This document shows, piece by piece, positions 8,068 to 15,905 of a stretch of DNA of 64,000 bases. This stretch comes from CALDTK01 sp965215215 (GTDB lineage Bacteria > Bacteroidota > Bacteroidia > Chitinophagales > Saprospiraceae). How positions within the stretch are numbered: the first letter of the stretch is position 1; the number at the start of each line of letters is the position of its first letter. A program made the translations under genes and the position numbers. The stretch is from positions 3,596,001 through 3,660,000 of the forward strand of contig OZ244043.1 in the NCBI GenBank assembly GCA_965215215.1. Direction: 5' to 3'. The notes under the pieces are model-generated. The model was not told the origin of the DNA, ran no database searches, and saw only the letters and a list, made by a program, of their open reading frames with translations.

Positions 8068-9693
8068 ATGCGAACCGTTTTGTACGCGCTGCTGCCGATT
8101 GTACTGGTCGGGAGTTGTCGAAGTGATAGCACCGATCCACCACCCCCCAAATCCTCGCCGTCCGTGCCCGCAGAAACCTCCCCCGTTATCCCTCACCGCG
8201 TAAATCCCGCGGACGCCTACGGGGAGCTGTTTACGGACGTGCAACTCGGTGACGTCTTCGAGGATTCGAAGACGTTCGTCGACATGGTCCCGCACGGGGA
8301 GCCCGCCGAAGTCCTCGAGGCGTACGCCCGCGAGAAGGGGGCGGCGGACTTCGACCTGAAGGCATTCGTCGACGAGCATTTTGCGGCACCCAAGCTGTAC
8401 GCCAAGGATTTTACCTCGGACTCGGCCCTCAACCTCGACAAACACATCGAGCGACTCTGGCCCGTGCTCACGCGCGACGAAGAGCTGCAGGCGGGCGGCA
8501 GCCTGATCCCGCTGCCCTACGACTACGTCGTCCCGGGCGGGCGCTTCCGTGAGGTCTACTACTGGGACAGCTACTTCACCATGCTCGGCCTGCTCGTCGA
8601 CGGCCAGACCGAGTACGCGCGCCACATGGTCGACAACTTCGCCTACTTAATCGATACGGTCGGGTTCGTGCCGAACGGTAACCGGACCTACTACTTGTCC
8701 CGGTCGCAGCCCCCGTTTTTCGCGGCGATGGTCCGGCTGTTGGGCGAGGCCACCGGGGACTCCCTGGCCGCGAGCTACCTGCCGCAGCTCGAGCGGGAGT
8801 ACGACTACTGGATGCGCGGTGCCGCTGGCCTCACCGAGGGGCAGGACACCCTGCGGGTAGCCCGCATCGCCGGTGGCTTTACGGTGAACCGGTACTTCGA
8901 CGAACGGCCGCGCCCCCGTCCGGAGGGTTACGCGGAAGACAGTCTGCTTGCCGCGAAAACACAACGCGAACCGGAGCGACTCTACGAAGACCTGCGGGCG
9001 GCCTGTGAATCCGGTTGGGACTTCTCCGCGCGCTGGTTCACCGACCCGCAGGACCTCGGGACCATCCGCACGACCCGGCTCGCGGCCGTGGACCTGAACA
9101 GTTTGCTCTTCGACCTGGAAGATTTGCTGGCGAGTGCCTACGAGCAAGCCGGCGACGAAGAGCGGCAGCAACGCTACGCCCAGCTCGCCTACGAGCGCCG
9201 CCGGGCCGTGCTCAGCAAGTTTTACGACAAGCAGCAGGGCTGGTTTATGGATTACGACCTGGACGCTCGGCGGCCGGGCGCGTTTCCGTCGCTGGCCGGC
9301 GTGTACCCGCTCTTCTTCGGGTTGGCCACCCAGGAGCAGGCGGATGCGGTGGCCGAGCGCGTAGAAAAAGAGTTTCTCAAAGAGGGCGGGTTAGTTTCGA
9401 CGCTAACCGAGTCCGGGCAGCAGTGGGATGCCCCCAACGGGTGGCCGCCACTGCAGTACCTCACGATCGCGGGGCTGCGCAAGTACGGCCACGAGGAGCT
9501 GGCCCGCGAGATCGCGGATCGGTGGATGGCCTCCGGGCGTAAAGTCTACGCCCGCAGCGGGAAGATCGTCGAGAAATACAACGTGCTCGACACGACCTCC
9601 AACGCGGGGGGCGGGGAGTACCCCAACCAGGACGGCTTCGGTTGGAGCAACGGGGTTTTCGCTCGACTCATCGACGACTACCCCGGGATCTAA
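8068..9693 (+). CDS. treA: Lipoprotein trehalase (GH37)
   Basis: Hydrolyses alpha,alpha-trehalose to glucose. Both GH37 signatures are present: PGGRFREVYYWDSYFTMLGL (about residue 165) and QWDAPNGWPPLQ (about 455), as is the catalytic-region segment ESGWDFSARWF. The ATG at 8068 gives a leader ending in the lipobox LVGSC, so the enzyme is probably an exported lipoprotein; a start 33 bases upstream would bury this signal. A low-complexity Pro/Ser linker follows the Cys, as expected for a tethered enzyme. A TACATTCCG element precedes the ATG. It would feed external or periplasmic trehalose into glycolysis. Confidence 0.93.
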   Translation: MRTVLYALLPIVLVGSCRSDSTDPPPPKSSPSVPAETSPVIPHRVNPADAYGELFTDVQLGDVFEDSKTFVDMVPHGEPAEVLEAYAREKGAADFDLKAFVDEHFAAPKLYAKDFTSDSALNLDKHIERLWPVLTRDEELQAGGSLIPLPYDYVVPGGRFREVYYWDSYFTMLGLLVDGQTEYARHMVDNFAYLIDTVGFVPNGNRTYYLSRSQPPFFAAMVRLLGEATGDSLAASYLPQLEREYDYWMRGAAGLTEGQDTLRVARIAGGFTVNRYFDERPRPRPEGYAEDSLLAAKTQREPERLYEDLRAACESGWDFSARWFTDPQDLGTIRTTRLAAVDLNSLLFDLEDLLASAYEQAGDEERQQRYAQLAYERRRAVLSKFYDKQQGWFMDYDLDARRPGAFPSLAGVYPLFFGLATQEQADAVAERVEKEFLKEGGLVSTLTESGQQWDAPNGWPPLQYLTIAGLRKYGHEELAREIADRWMASGRKVYARSGKIVEKYNVLDTTSNAGGGEYPNQDGFGWSNGVFARLIDDYPGI

Positions 9694-9738
9694 AGCCAGC
9701 GCGATCGAGCCCGTATAGATCGTTATACTCGGCCCCCC

Positions 9739-10836
9739 ATGCTCAGACGCATCGGTCAATTCGTACGCTCGCTGCGCCGCCGCTACCGGAGGCGCTACGG
9801 TTACCACCCCCGCAAGCCGATCATCGTGCAGCTCTACCGGGGCTACCGCTCCGCGACCCGACTTTACCTCCAGGGCCGCGTACTCGCGGACGAATCGATA
9901 CGCGTGGCCCACACCGACCGGCGCTGGCGCAACTTCGTGAACGCCCTGCGCCGCTTCGCGAGCGACGAAGTGCCCGGAGCGACCGTGCGCGTCCGCTACG
10001 AGGACGCTTTCTACGAGGTCGAGAGCGACGACGAGGGCTACCTCGAAGTCCACGCCCCCGCCGCCGAGACCGTCGAGCCACTCGACGGGGGTTGGTACCC
10101 GGCCACCGCCGAAGTTTTGGCCGTACCGCACGGGGAGCGGCCGGTGGGTGAGTACACCGGGGAGGTTGCGGACCTCTCGGCCGAGGCCCGTCTGGCCATC
10201 GTCACCGACATCGACGACACCCTCCTGCAAACCGGCATCACCTCCCTGTTCAAGCTCCGCGCGCTCTACCTCACGCTCGTGGCGAACGCCTACACCCGCC
10301 TGCCCTTCGCCGGTGCCCCCGAGCTGTACCAGGCGATGGTGAGCGGCCCCGACGAGCGCGTCGAGGAAGCCAACCCGGTGTTCTACCTCTCGCGGAGCCC
10401 CTGGAATCTGTACGACCTGCTCCGCGACTTCCTCGATCAGCGGGCCTTTCCCAAGGGGCCGATCTTTTTACGGGACGTCGGTTTTGCCTACAGGCCAAAA
10501 AAGAGTGAGCGCGGCCACAAGGAGGGCACGTTGCTGCGACTGATCGACGACTTCCCCGCCCAGCGCTTCGTGCTCATCGGCGACTCGGGCGAGCGGGATG
10601 CCGACATCTACCACTCCGTGATGAAGCAGTTCCCCGAGCGGATCGCCGCGGTGGTCATCCGTAACGTCAAGAACAACGCCAACGCCCGGCGCATCGAGCG
10701 GATGTTCGCCGAGATCGACCCCGGTCGGCACTTCTACCTCGTGCGCGACAGCGGCGAGGCGGCCGAGCGACTCAGTCGCATCGGACTGCTCAACGCCGGA
10801 CAGGTTGCGCACGTGCAGCTCGCCGCCCGGGCGTGA
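9739..10836 (+). CDS. APP1-type phosphatidate phosphatase domain protein (DUF2183)
   Basis: A 365-residue protein with a C-terminal DUF2183 domain. The DxDxT nucleophile motif of HAD-like phosphatases is seen in AIVTDIDDTLLQTG (about residue 155). It is followed by NPVFYLSRSPWNLYDLL, then GPIFLRDVG, and the acidic motif FVLIGDSGERDADIY. In yeast the family member App1 dephosphorylates phosphatidic acid at actin patches; the substrate of bacterial members is not settled. The first 30 residues are strongly basic and there is no signal peptide, so it is probably cytoplasmic or peripheral at the membrane. It lies 45 bases after trehalase but has its own TATACTCG promoter-like element. Confidence 0.87.
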   Translation: MLRRIGQFVRSLRRRYRRRYGYHPRKPIIVQLYRGYRSATRLYLQGRVLADESIRVAHTDRRWRNFVNALRRFASDEVPGATVRVRYEDAFYEVESDDEGYLEVHAPAAETVEPLDGGWYPATAEVLAVPHGERPVGEYTGEVADLSAEARLAIVTDIDDTLLQTGITSLFKLRALYLTLVANAYTRLPFAGAPELYQAMVSGPDERVEEANPVFYLSRSPWNLYDLLRDFLDQRAFPKGPIFLRDVGFAYRPKKSERGHKEGTLLRLIDDFPAQRFVLIGDSGERDADIYHSVMKQFPERIAAVVIRNVKNNANARRIERMFAEIDPGRHFYLVRDSGEAAERLSRIGLLNAGQVAHVQLAARA

Positions 10837-10921
10837 CGGAGTAACGGTGTTGGGATCGGGACTTGGCGGGTGGGGGTGTGTGCACTTACTTGCCGGCGGG
10901 TGATTGCCCACAAATTCAACG

Positions 10922-11620
10922 ATGTCGGCAGATTTTACCCTAGCCCCCTTCTTCGTGTCCGCCGTCTCGGTCGACACGGTGATCTTCGGTTTCGAAGGCC
11001 GCTCACTGCGGGTCCTGCTCGTCCAGCGGGGCGTAGAACCCTACAACGGGATGTGGGCGCTCCCCGGGGACATGGCGCAGGCCGCCGAAAACCTCGACCA
11101 GGCCGCCGAGCGCATCCTGAGCGAGCTCACCGGCGTGAGCCAGGTGTACCTCGAGCAAGTCTCCAGCTTCGGCGACCCGGATCGCCACCCCGCCGGGCGC
11201 GTGGTCACGGTCGCTTACTACTCCCTGATCGGCACGCGCGACCACCCCGTGGCCCCGAAAGGCTGGGCCCAGGAAGCGCGCTACTTCGACATCGATAGCA
11301 TCCCGGAGCTGGCCTTCGACCACAAACAGATCCTGAGCTCCTGCATGGAGCGCCTGCGCGAACGCGTGCGTACCCGTCCCGTCGGCTTCGAGTTGCTCCC
11401 GACGGTATTCAGCCTCAGCGACCTGCAACACCTCTACGAATCGGTGCTCGGCGAACCGCTCGACAAACGCAACTTCCGCAAGAAGATCCTGTCGATGGGG
11501 ATCGTCAACGATACCGGCGAGCGTCAGGACAACGTCAGCCATCGGCCCGCCAAATTGTACCGCTTCGACGAGGAGCGCTACGAGCTCCTCCGACGGCAAG
11601 GTTTCAGCTTCGCCGTGTAG
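10922..11620 (+). CDS. Nudix-derived transcriptional regulator (NrtR/AraR-like)
   Basis: A protein of about 232 residues. The first 145 residues have a Nudix fold (SVDTVIFGFEGRSLRVLLVQRG, visible as LRVLLVQRG; WALPGD). The C-terminal 80 form a winged helix (FSLSDLQHLYESVLGEPLDKRNFRKKIL, seen as DKRNFRKKIL), the layout of NrtR-type regulators. The Nudix box is degenerate: where active enzymes have REL..EE it reads AERILSELTG, so the catalytic RE and one metal-binding Glu are lost. That argues for ligand sensing rather than hydrolysis. In Bacteroidota such proteins often control sugar or NAD genes. An in-frame TTG lies 18 bases upstream; I prefer the ATG. Confidence 0.85.
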   Translation: MSADFTLAPFFVSAVSVDTVIFGFEGRSLRVLLVQRGVEPYNGMWALPGDMAQAAENLDQAAERILSELTGVSQVYLEQVSSFGDPDRHPAGRVVTVAYYSLIGTRDHPVAPKGWAQEARYFDIDSIPELAFDHKQILSSCMERLRERVRTRPVGFELLPTVFSLSDLQHLYESVLGEPLDKRNFRKKILSMGIVNDTGERQDNVSHRPAKLYRFDEERYELLRRQGFSFAV

Positions 11621-11650
11621 CGAGCGAGCCCCCGCCCACGGTGCCCGGCG

Positions 11651-11658
11651 TACCTTCG
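11651..11658 (+). promoter_or_regulatory. -7 element of lepA
   Basis: TACCTTCG, four bases before the ATG; a clear case of the TTCG variant with an almost leaderless message. Confidence 0.6.
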
Positions 11659-11662
11659 CGGC

Positions 11663-13468
11663 ATGTCCAACCCCATGGCTCAAATCCGCAATTTCTGCGT
11701 GATCGCCCACATCGATCACGGGAAGTCGACCCTGTCGGATCGCCTACTCGAATTCACCCAAACCATCTCCGTACGCGAGATGCAGGACCAGGCACTCGAC
11801 TCCATGGACCTGGAGCGCGAACGCGGGATCACGATCAAGAGTCACGCGATCCAGATCTACTACAAGCGACCCACCGACGGAGCGACCTACACCTTCAACC
11901 TCATCGACACCCCGGGCCACGTCGACTTCTCCTACGAGGTAAGTCGATCCATCGCCGCCTGCGAGGGGGCGCTCCTACTCGTCGACGCCAGTCAGGGCGT
12001 CCAGGCCCAAACCATCTCCAACCTCTACCTGGCCATGGAGCACGACCTGGAGATCATTCCGATCCTCAACAAGGTCGATATGGAATCCGCGATGGTCGAG
12101 GAGATGGGCGATCAGATCATCGATCTCATCGGCTGCACGAGGGAGGATATCGTGCTCGCGAGCGGCAAAACGGGCCTCGGCGTCCCGGAGATCATGGAGG
12201 CCATCGTGGAGCGTATCCCCGCGCCCACGGGGGATGCCGACGCCCCGCTCCAGGCGCTGATCTTCGACAGCATGTTCAACCCCTTCCGCGGGGTAGTCGC
12301 CTACTTCCGGGTGCTGAACGGAACCCTGAAAAAGAACGAGTCGATCCGCTTCATGGCTACGGGCAACGACTACGTGGCCTCCGAAGTCGGTATCCTCCAA
12401 ATCAAGGAGATCGAGCAGGCCCAACTCCGCGCGGGCAACGTGGGCTACGTGATCACGGGCATCAAGGAGAGTCGCGAGATCAAAGTGGGCGATACGATCA
12501 CGTCGACCGAAAATCCATCGCGGGAGATGATCCAAGGTTTCGAGGAGGTAAAGCCGATGGTGTACGCCGGTGTTTTCCCGATCGAAAACGACGACTTCGA
12601 AGATTTGCGTGAGGCCCTCGAGAAGCTTCAGCTCAACGACGCGTCACTCACCTACGAGCCGGAGAGCTCCGCCGCACTCGGCTTCGGGTTTCGCTGTGGT
12701 TTCCTCGGGATGCTCCACCTCGACATCATCCAGGAGCGCCTGAGTCGCGAGTACGATCAGGAGGTAATCACCACGGTGCCGAACGTGAACTACTACGCCT
12801 ACACGACCAACGGGGAGAAGGAGCACGTGCGCACGCCCTCCGATCTACCGGAGACTACGCTGCTCGACCACGTAACCGAGCCGTACATCAACGCGCAAAT
12901 TATCTCGATGCCGGAGTACATCGGGCCGATCATGCAGCTCTGTCTCGACAAGCGGGGCAACTTACTGAAGCAGACCTACCTCACGCAGAGTCGGGTGGAG
13001 CTCACGTTCGAGCTGCCGCTGGCCGAAATCGTGTTCGACTTCTACGATCGACTCAAAAGCATCTCCCGCGGCTACGCTAGCTTCGACTACCAGCTGATCG
13101 ATTTCCGTCGCTCGGATCTGGTGAAGCTCAGCATCATGCTCAACGGCGAGCCGGTCGATGCGCTCACGGCGCTGGTGCACCGCACGAAGGCCGAGTACGT
13201 CGGTCGCAAGATGTGCAAGCGCCTCAAAGAGCTGCTTCCACGCCAGCAGTTCATGATCGCCATCCAGGCGTCGATCGGCGCGAAGGTCATCGCGCGCGAA
13301 ACGATCAGCGCGCTGCGCAAAGACGTAACGGCCAAGTGCTACGGGGGTGACATCTCGCGGAAGCGCAAGCTGCTCGAGAAACAGAAGAAGGGCAAGAAGA
13401 AGATGCGCAATATCGGTAACGTGGAGGTACCGCAGAAAGCCTTCCTGGACGTGCTGAAGTTGGACTAG
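11663..13468 (+). CDS. lepA: Elongation factor 4 (LepA)
   Basis: A ribosomal GTPase that back-translocates or remodels stalled ribosomes. The 601-residue protein begins IRNFCVIAHIDHGKSTLSDRLLE (seen as HIDHGKST, G1), followed by RERGITIKS (G2), DTPGHVDFSYEV (G3) and NKVDM (G4). The family-specific C-terminal domain ends with GDISRKRKLLEKQKKGKKKM (20 residues, the basic LepA tail). Start ATG 11663 lies 4 bases after a TACCTTCG element. The stop overlaps that of the convergent SDR gene through a shared CTAG. Confidence 0.97.
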   Translation: MSNPMAQIRNFCVIAHIDHGKSTLSDRLLEFTQTISVREMQDQALDSMDLERERGITIKSHAIQIYYKRPTDGATYTFNLIDTPGHVDFSYEVSRSIAACEGALLLVDASQGVQAQTISNLYLAMEHDLEIIPILNKVDMESAMVEEMGDQIIDLIGCTREDIVLASGKTGLGVPEIMEAIVERIPAPTGDADAPLQALIFDSMFNPFRGVVAYFRVLNGTLKKNESIRFMATGNDYVASEVGILQIKEIEQAQLRAGNVGYVITGIKESREIKVGDTITSTENPSREMIQGFEEVKPMVYAGVFPIENDDFEDLREALEKLQLNDASLTYEPESSAALGFGFRCGFLGMLHLDIIQERLSREYDQEVITTVPNVNYYAYTTNGEKEHVRTPSDLPETTLLDHVTEPYINAQIISMPEYIGPIMQLCLDKRGNLLKQTYLTQSRVELTFELPLAEIVFDFYDRLKSISRGYASFDYQLIDFRRSDLVKLSIMLNGEPVDALTALVHRTKAEYVGRKMCKRLKELLPRQQFMIAIQASIGAKVIARETISALRKDVTAKCYGGDISRKRKLLEKQKKGKKKMRNIGNVEVPQKAFLDVLKLD

Positions 13469-14214
13469 GCGGTGTACCCACCGTCGACCGGGATCTCGGC
13501 CCCGGTCACGAAGCTCGCCGCGGGCGAGGCCACGAACGCGATCACGGCGGCGATCTCCTCGGGTCTACCGTAACGCCCCATCGGCGTACCCGCCCGCTGG
13601 GCGTCGGCCGAGGGGTTGGCATCCGCGTCCGCCGGGTTCATGGCGGTATCTACCGACCCCGGACTCACGGTGTTCACGGTGATCCGCCGCGGGGCCAGCT
13701 CCTTGGCCCAGGCCTTGCCGAGCGCGGCTACGGCCGCCTTGGTGGCGGCGTAGGCCCCGGTGCCCGGTTGCGGGCGAGCACCGTAACCCGAACCGACCAG
13801 CACGATCCGTCCGCCATCCCGGAGCTTCGGCGCGGCGGCGTTTACGAGCGCGTAAACGCCACGCACGTTGGTGTCGAAGTTCCCGGCGTACGTCCGCTGG
13901 CTCACCTCGGACTCGATCGTCCCCGGCGCGAACACCCCGGCGTTCGCCACGACGATATCCAGTCCGCCGTACTCGCCGATGACGGCGTCGACGAGCGTTC
14001 GCGCCGTCGCCGGATCGCTCGCGTCCGCCTGGAACGCGCGCGCCTTCCCACCGCTGGACCGAATCTCCTCCACCACCTGTTCCGCCTGCCCGGCCGAGGC
14101 GTTGTAGGTGATGGCTACCGTCGCGCCTCCGGCAGCCAGCTGACGAGCCGTTTCGGCGCCGATGCCGCGGCTCGCTCCAGTTACGAGGGCTATTTTGTCG
14201 GAGAGCTTGGTCAT
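13465..14214 (-). CDS. Short-chain dehydrogenase/reductase
   Basis: A 249-residue classical SDR: nucleotide-binding TGASRGIG, NNAG-equivalent VVANAGV, catalytic Ser in VLVGSGYGA, and YxxxK in GAYAATKAA. It ends with the usual EIPVDGGYTA. The family resembles FabG-like 3-oxoacyl-ACP reductases, but stand-alone members often act on other alcohols or ketones, so the substrate is open. No fatty-acid genes adjoin it; fabI lies 46 kb away. It converges on lepA with a four-base overlap of stop codons. Confidence 0.92.
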   Translation of the reverse strand: MTKLSDKIALVTGASRGIGAETARQLAAGGATVAITYNASAGQAEQVVEEIRSSGGKARAFQADASDPATARTLVDAVIGEYGGLDIVVANAGVFAPGTIESEVSQRTYAGNFDTNVRGVYALVNAAAPKLRDGGRIVLVGSGYGARPQPGTGAYAATKAAVAALGKAWAKELAPRRITVNTVSPGSVDTAMNPADADANPSADAQRAGTPMGRYGRPEEIAAVIAFVASPAASFVTGAEIPVDGGYTA

Positions 14215-14304
14215 AGTCGGTGGGTTCCGCGTCGCAGATCGGGTGCGGCGTAGAGTACGCCCCAGTCCGAAGTAGGTTTTGGTGCAGTGGGTTCGTACTC
14301 GATA

Positions 14305-14898
14305 TTACTCATCCGCCGCCGCGCGGCGTAGCAACAGACTCAGGTGCTCGCGCGCGTCTACAACTTCGAAGTAGCTCGCATCCGCCTTCGCTCCCTCGCC
14401 GTCCTCGGCGAGCAGTGCGGGGTCGAAGCCGTACACCCGACCTCGCCGTAGCCGTCCCAGGCGACCGCGCAGCCGCCCGAACAGATTGACGTTTACCAGC
14501 TGCCGGAGCCCATCGTCGGTGAGCATCACCCGGTCGAAGAAGTCTTCTACGTCGTAGGCGAGTACCTCCAGCTTCGGTCCGTAGGTATGCAGTATACTGA
14601 GTTCGGTCTCGCGGGCGCCGATGCGTTTCGCCGCGACTACCTCCCCGAACGCGTTCAGCAGGAAGGGTACCCGACCGCCGCTGCCCCCGCCGAAGAAGTC
14701 GGCGTACGGAAGCCCGTAGGCTGCGGGGTCGACCAGCTCGAAGAGTCCGTCGCCGAGCTTCGCGCAGCCCACTTCGGTAAAGAGGGCGAGTAGGCCGGGG
14801 GGAAGCGTTTTGGCGAAAGCCGCTCGTTCTCCCTCCCCGGGGGGTTGGGGCCGGCCTTCCGGCGGGTAGGCCCGCAGCAGGCGTTCGAGGGTACTCAC
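14305..14898 (-). CDS. GAD-like/DUF1851 domain protein (Tdi1-type immunity family)
   Basis: About 197 residues from a GTG at 14898. The N-terminal part (LPPGLLALFTEVGCAKLGDG) resembles the GAD-like domain. The C-terminal part (LFGRLRGRL...GRVYGFDPALLAEDGE...VDAREHLSLLL) matches the DUF1851 domain of the T6SS immunity protein Tdi1. Homologues are found in contact-toxin immunity loci but also as lone genes. No toxin gene is adjacent; instead its GTG overlaps the TGA of a Gfo/Idh/MocA oxidoreductase (GTGA), so the two are probably translated together. One exact copy of the 14-bp repeat lies inside the gene at 14807. Confidence 0.72.
   Translation of the reverse strand: MSTLERLLRAYPPEGRPQPPGEGERAAFAKTLPPGLLALFTEVGCAKLGDGLFELVDPAAYGLPYADFFGGGSGGRVPFLLNAFGEVVAAKRIGARETELSILHTYGPKLEVLAYDVEDFFDRVMLTDDGLRQLVNVNLFGRLRGRLGRLRRGRVYGFDPALLAEDGEGAKADASYFEVVDAREHLSLLLRRAAADE
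14807..14820 (+). repeat. Interspersed 14-bp motif, copy 4
   Basis: GTTTTGGCGAAAGC, inside the minus-strand GAD-like/DUF1851 gene, read there as A-F-A-K-T. Confidence 0.75.
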
Positions 14899-15890
14899 GT
14901 AGCGCCGGGCGCTTGGTCGCTCGGGTAACGTAGACCTATTTGCTCCCGGATGGCGGTGAGCGTGCGGTGTAGCTGCAGGCTGTCGTCGAGCGTCCACAAC
15001 CCGCTCTCCGTGCGGCCGGCGCGGAGGTCGTTCACCATCGCCTGGGCCTCGAAAGCGTAACCGAAGCCGCGGGGCTTGCTCACGTAGCGCGTTTCGTCTT
15101 CCCCCTCGTCGGGCCGTATGATGAAGTCGGATTGGCGAAACCAACTGTCCTCCCAGTAGAGCGTACCGCGGCTGCCGTAAACGACGGCCTCGGTTTTGGT
15201 CTTGGCGAGAAACGTGGAGTGGAGACTCGCGATCTGTCCGCCCGCGTGTTGGAGCACGACGGTGTCGTCGATGTCCACGCCCGTTTCCCCGAATCGAGCG
15301 GTTGCGGTAATGTCGGTCGGAGCCCCGAGCAGCGCTTGCGCCAGAAAGACGGGGTAGATACCGATGTCCAACAGCGCGCCACCGCCGAGGTCGGGATCGA
15401 GGATCCGATCGCGGGACGCGGCCCCGGTTTTGAAGCCGAAGTCCGCTCGAAGCCCTTGCAACGCCCCGATGGCGCCGCCATCGAGCCGCTTTTTCGCTTC
15501 CAGGAAGGTGGGCAAGAAACGCGTCCAGAGTGCCTCGAGCAGGTACACTTTGCGCTGCCGCGCCATGGCGACCAGCTCTTCCACCTGCGTAGCGTTCATG
15601 GCCAACGGCTTCTCGCAAATTACGGCGAGATCGTGCTCGAGGCACGTTTTGACCAACCCGTAGTGCCCCGGGTGGGGCGTCGCGATGTAGACGGCGTCGA
15701 GGTGGGGCCCGTCGAAGAGTTCGGCGTAGCTGCCCGCGCCGTACCGCGCCCCGAACTCCGCGGCGAAAGCATCGGCGCGTTGTTGGGAGCGCGAGGCTAC
15801 CGAGGTGAGTGTTGCCCCTTCGACGAGCCTGAGGTCGGAGGCGAACTTGCGGGCGATGCTGCCCAGTCCTATAATCGCAAAGCGGTACAT
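14895..15890 (-). CDS. Gfo/Idh/MocA family NAD(P)-dependent oxidoreductase
   Basis: 331 residues with an N-terminal Rossmann motif (AIIGLGSIARKFASDL) and the family's EKPLAMN loop carrying the catalytic-region Lys (about residue 94). The C-terminal half (DIGIYPVFLAQALLGAP) is the usual substrate-binding alpha/beta domain, with the DIGxY signature. Members oxidise or reduce sugars, inositols or trans-dihydrodiols; the substrate cannot be read here. It starts 15 bases after the M13 peptidase stop and overlaps the next gene by four bases, so the three may be one transcript. Confidence 0.92.
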   Translation of the reverse strand: MYRFAIIGLGSIARKFASDLRLVEGATLTSVASRSQQRADAFAAEFGARYGAGSYAELFDGPHLDAVYIATPHPGHYGLVKTCLEHDLAVICEKPLAMNATQVEELVAMARQRKVYLLEALWTRFLPTFLEAKKRLDGGAIGALQGLRADFGFKTGAASRDRILDPDLGGGALLDIGIYPVFLAQALLGAPTDITATARFGETGVDIDDTVVLQHAGGQIASLHSTFLAKTKTEAVVYGSRGTLYWEDSWFRQSDFIIRPDEGEDETRYVSKPRGFGYAFEAQAMVNDLRAGRTESGLWTLDDSLQLHRTLTAIREQIGLRYPSDQAPGAT

Positions 15891-15905
15891 GGCGGTAAGC
15901 TACCC

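Noticed and set aside
10904..10921. TTG start for the Nudix-derived regulator
   Set aside because: Six extra residues without conservation; the ATG at 10922 is the simpler choice, although the TTG cannot be excluded.
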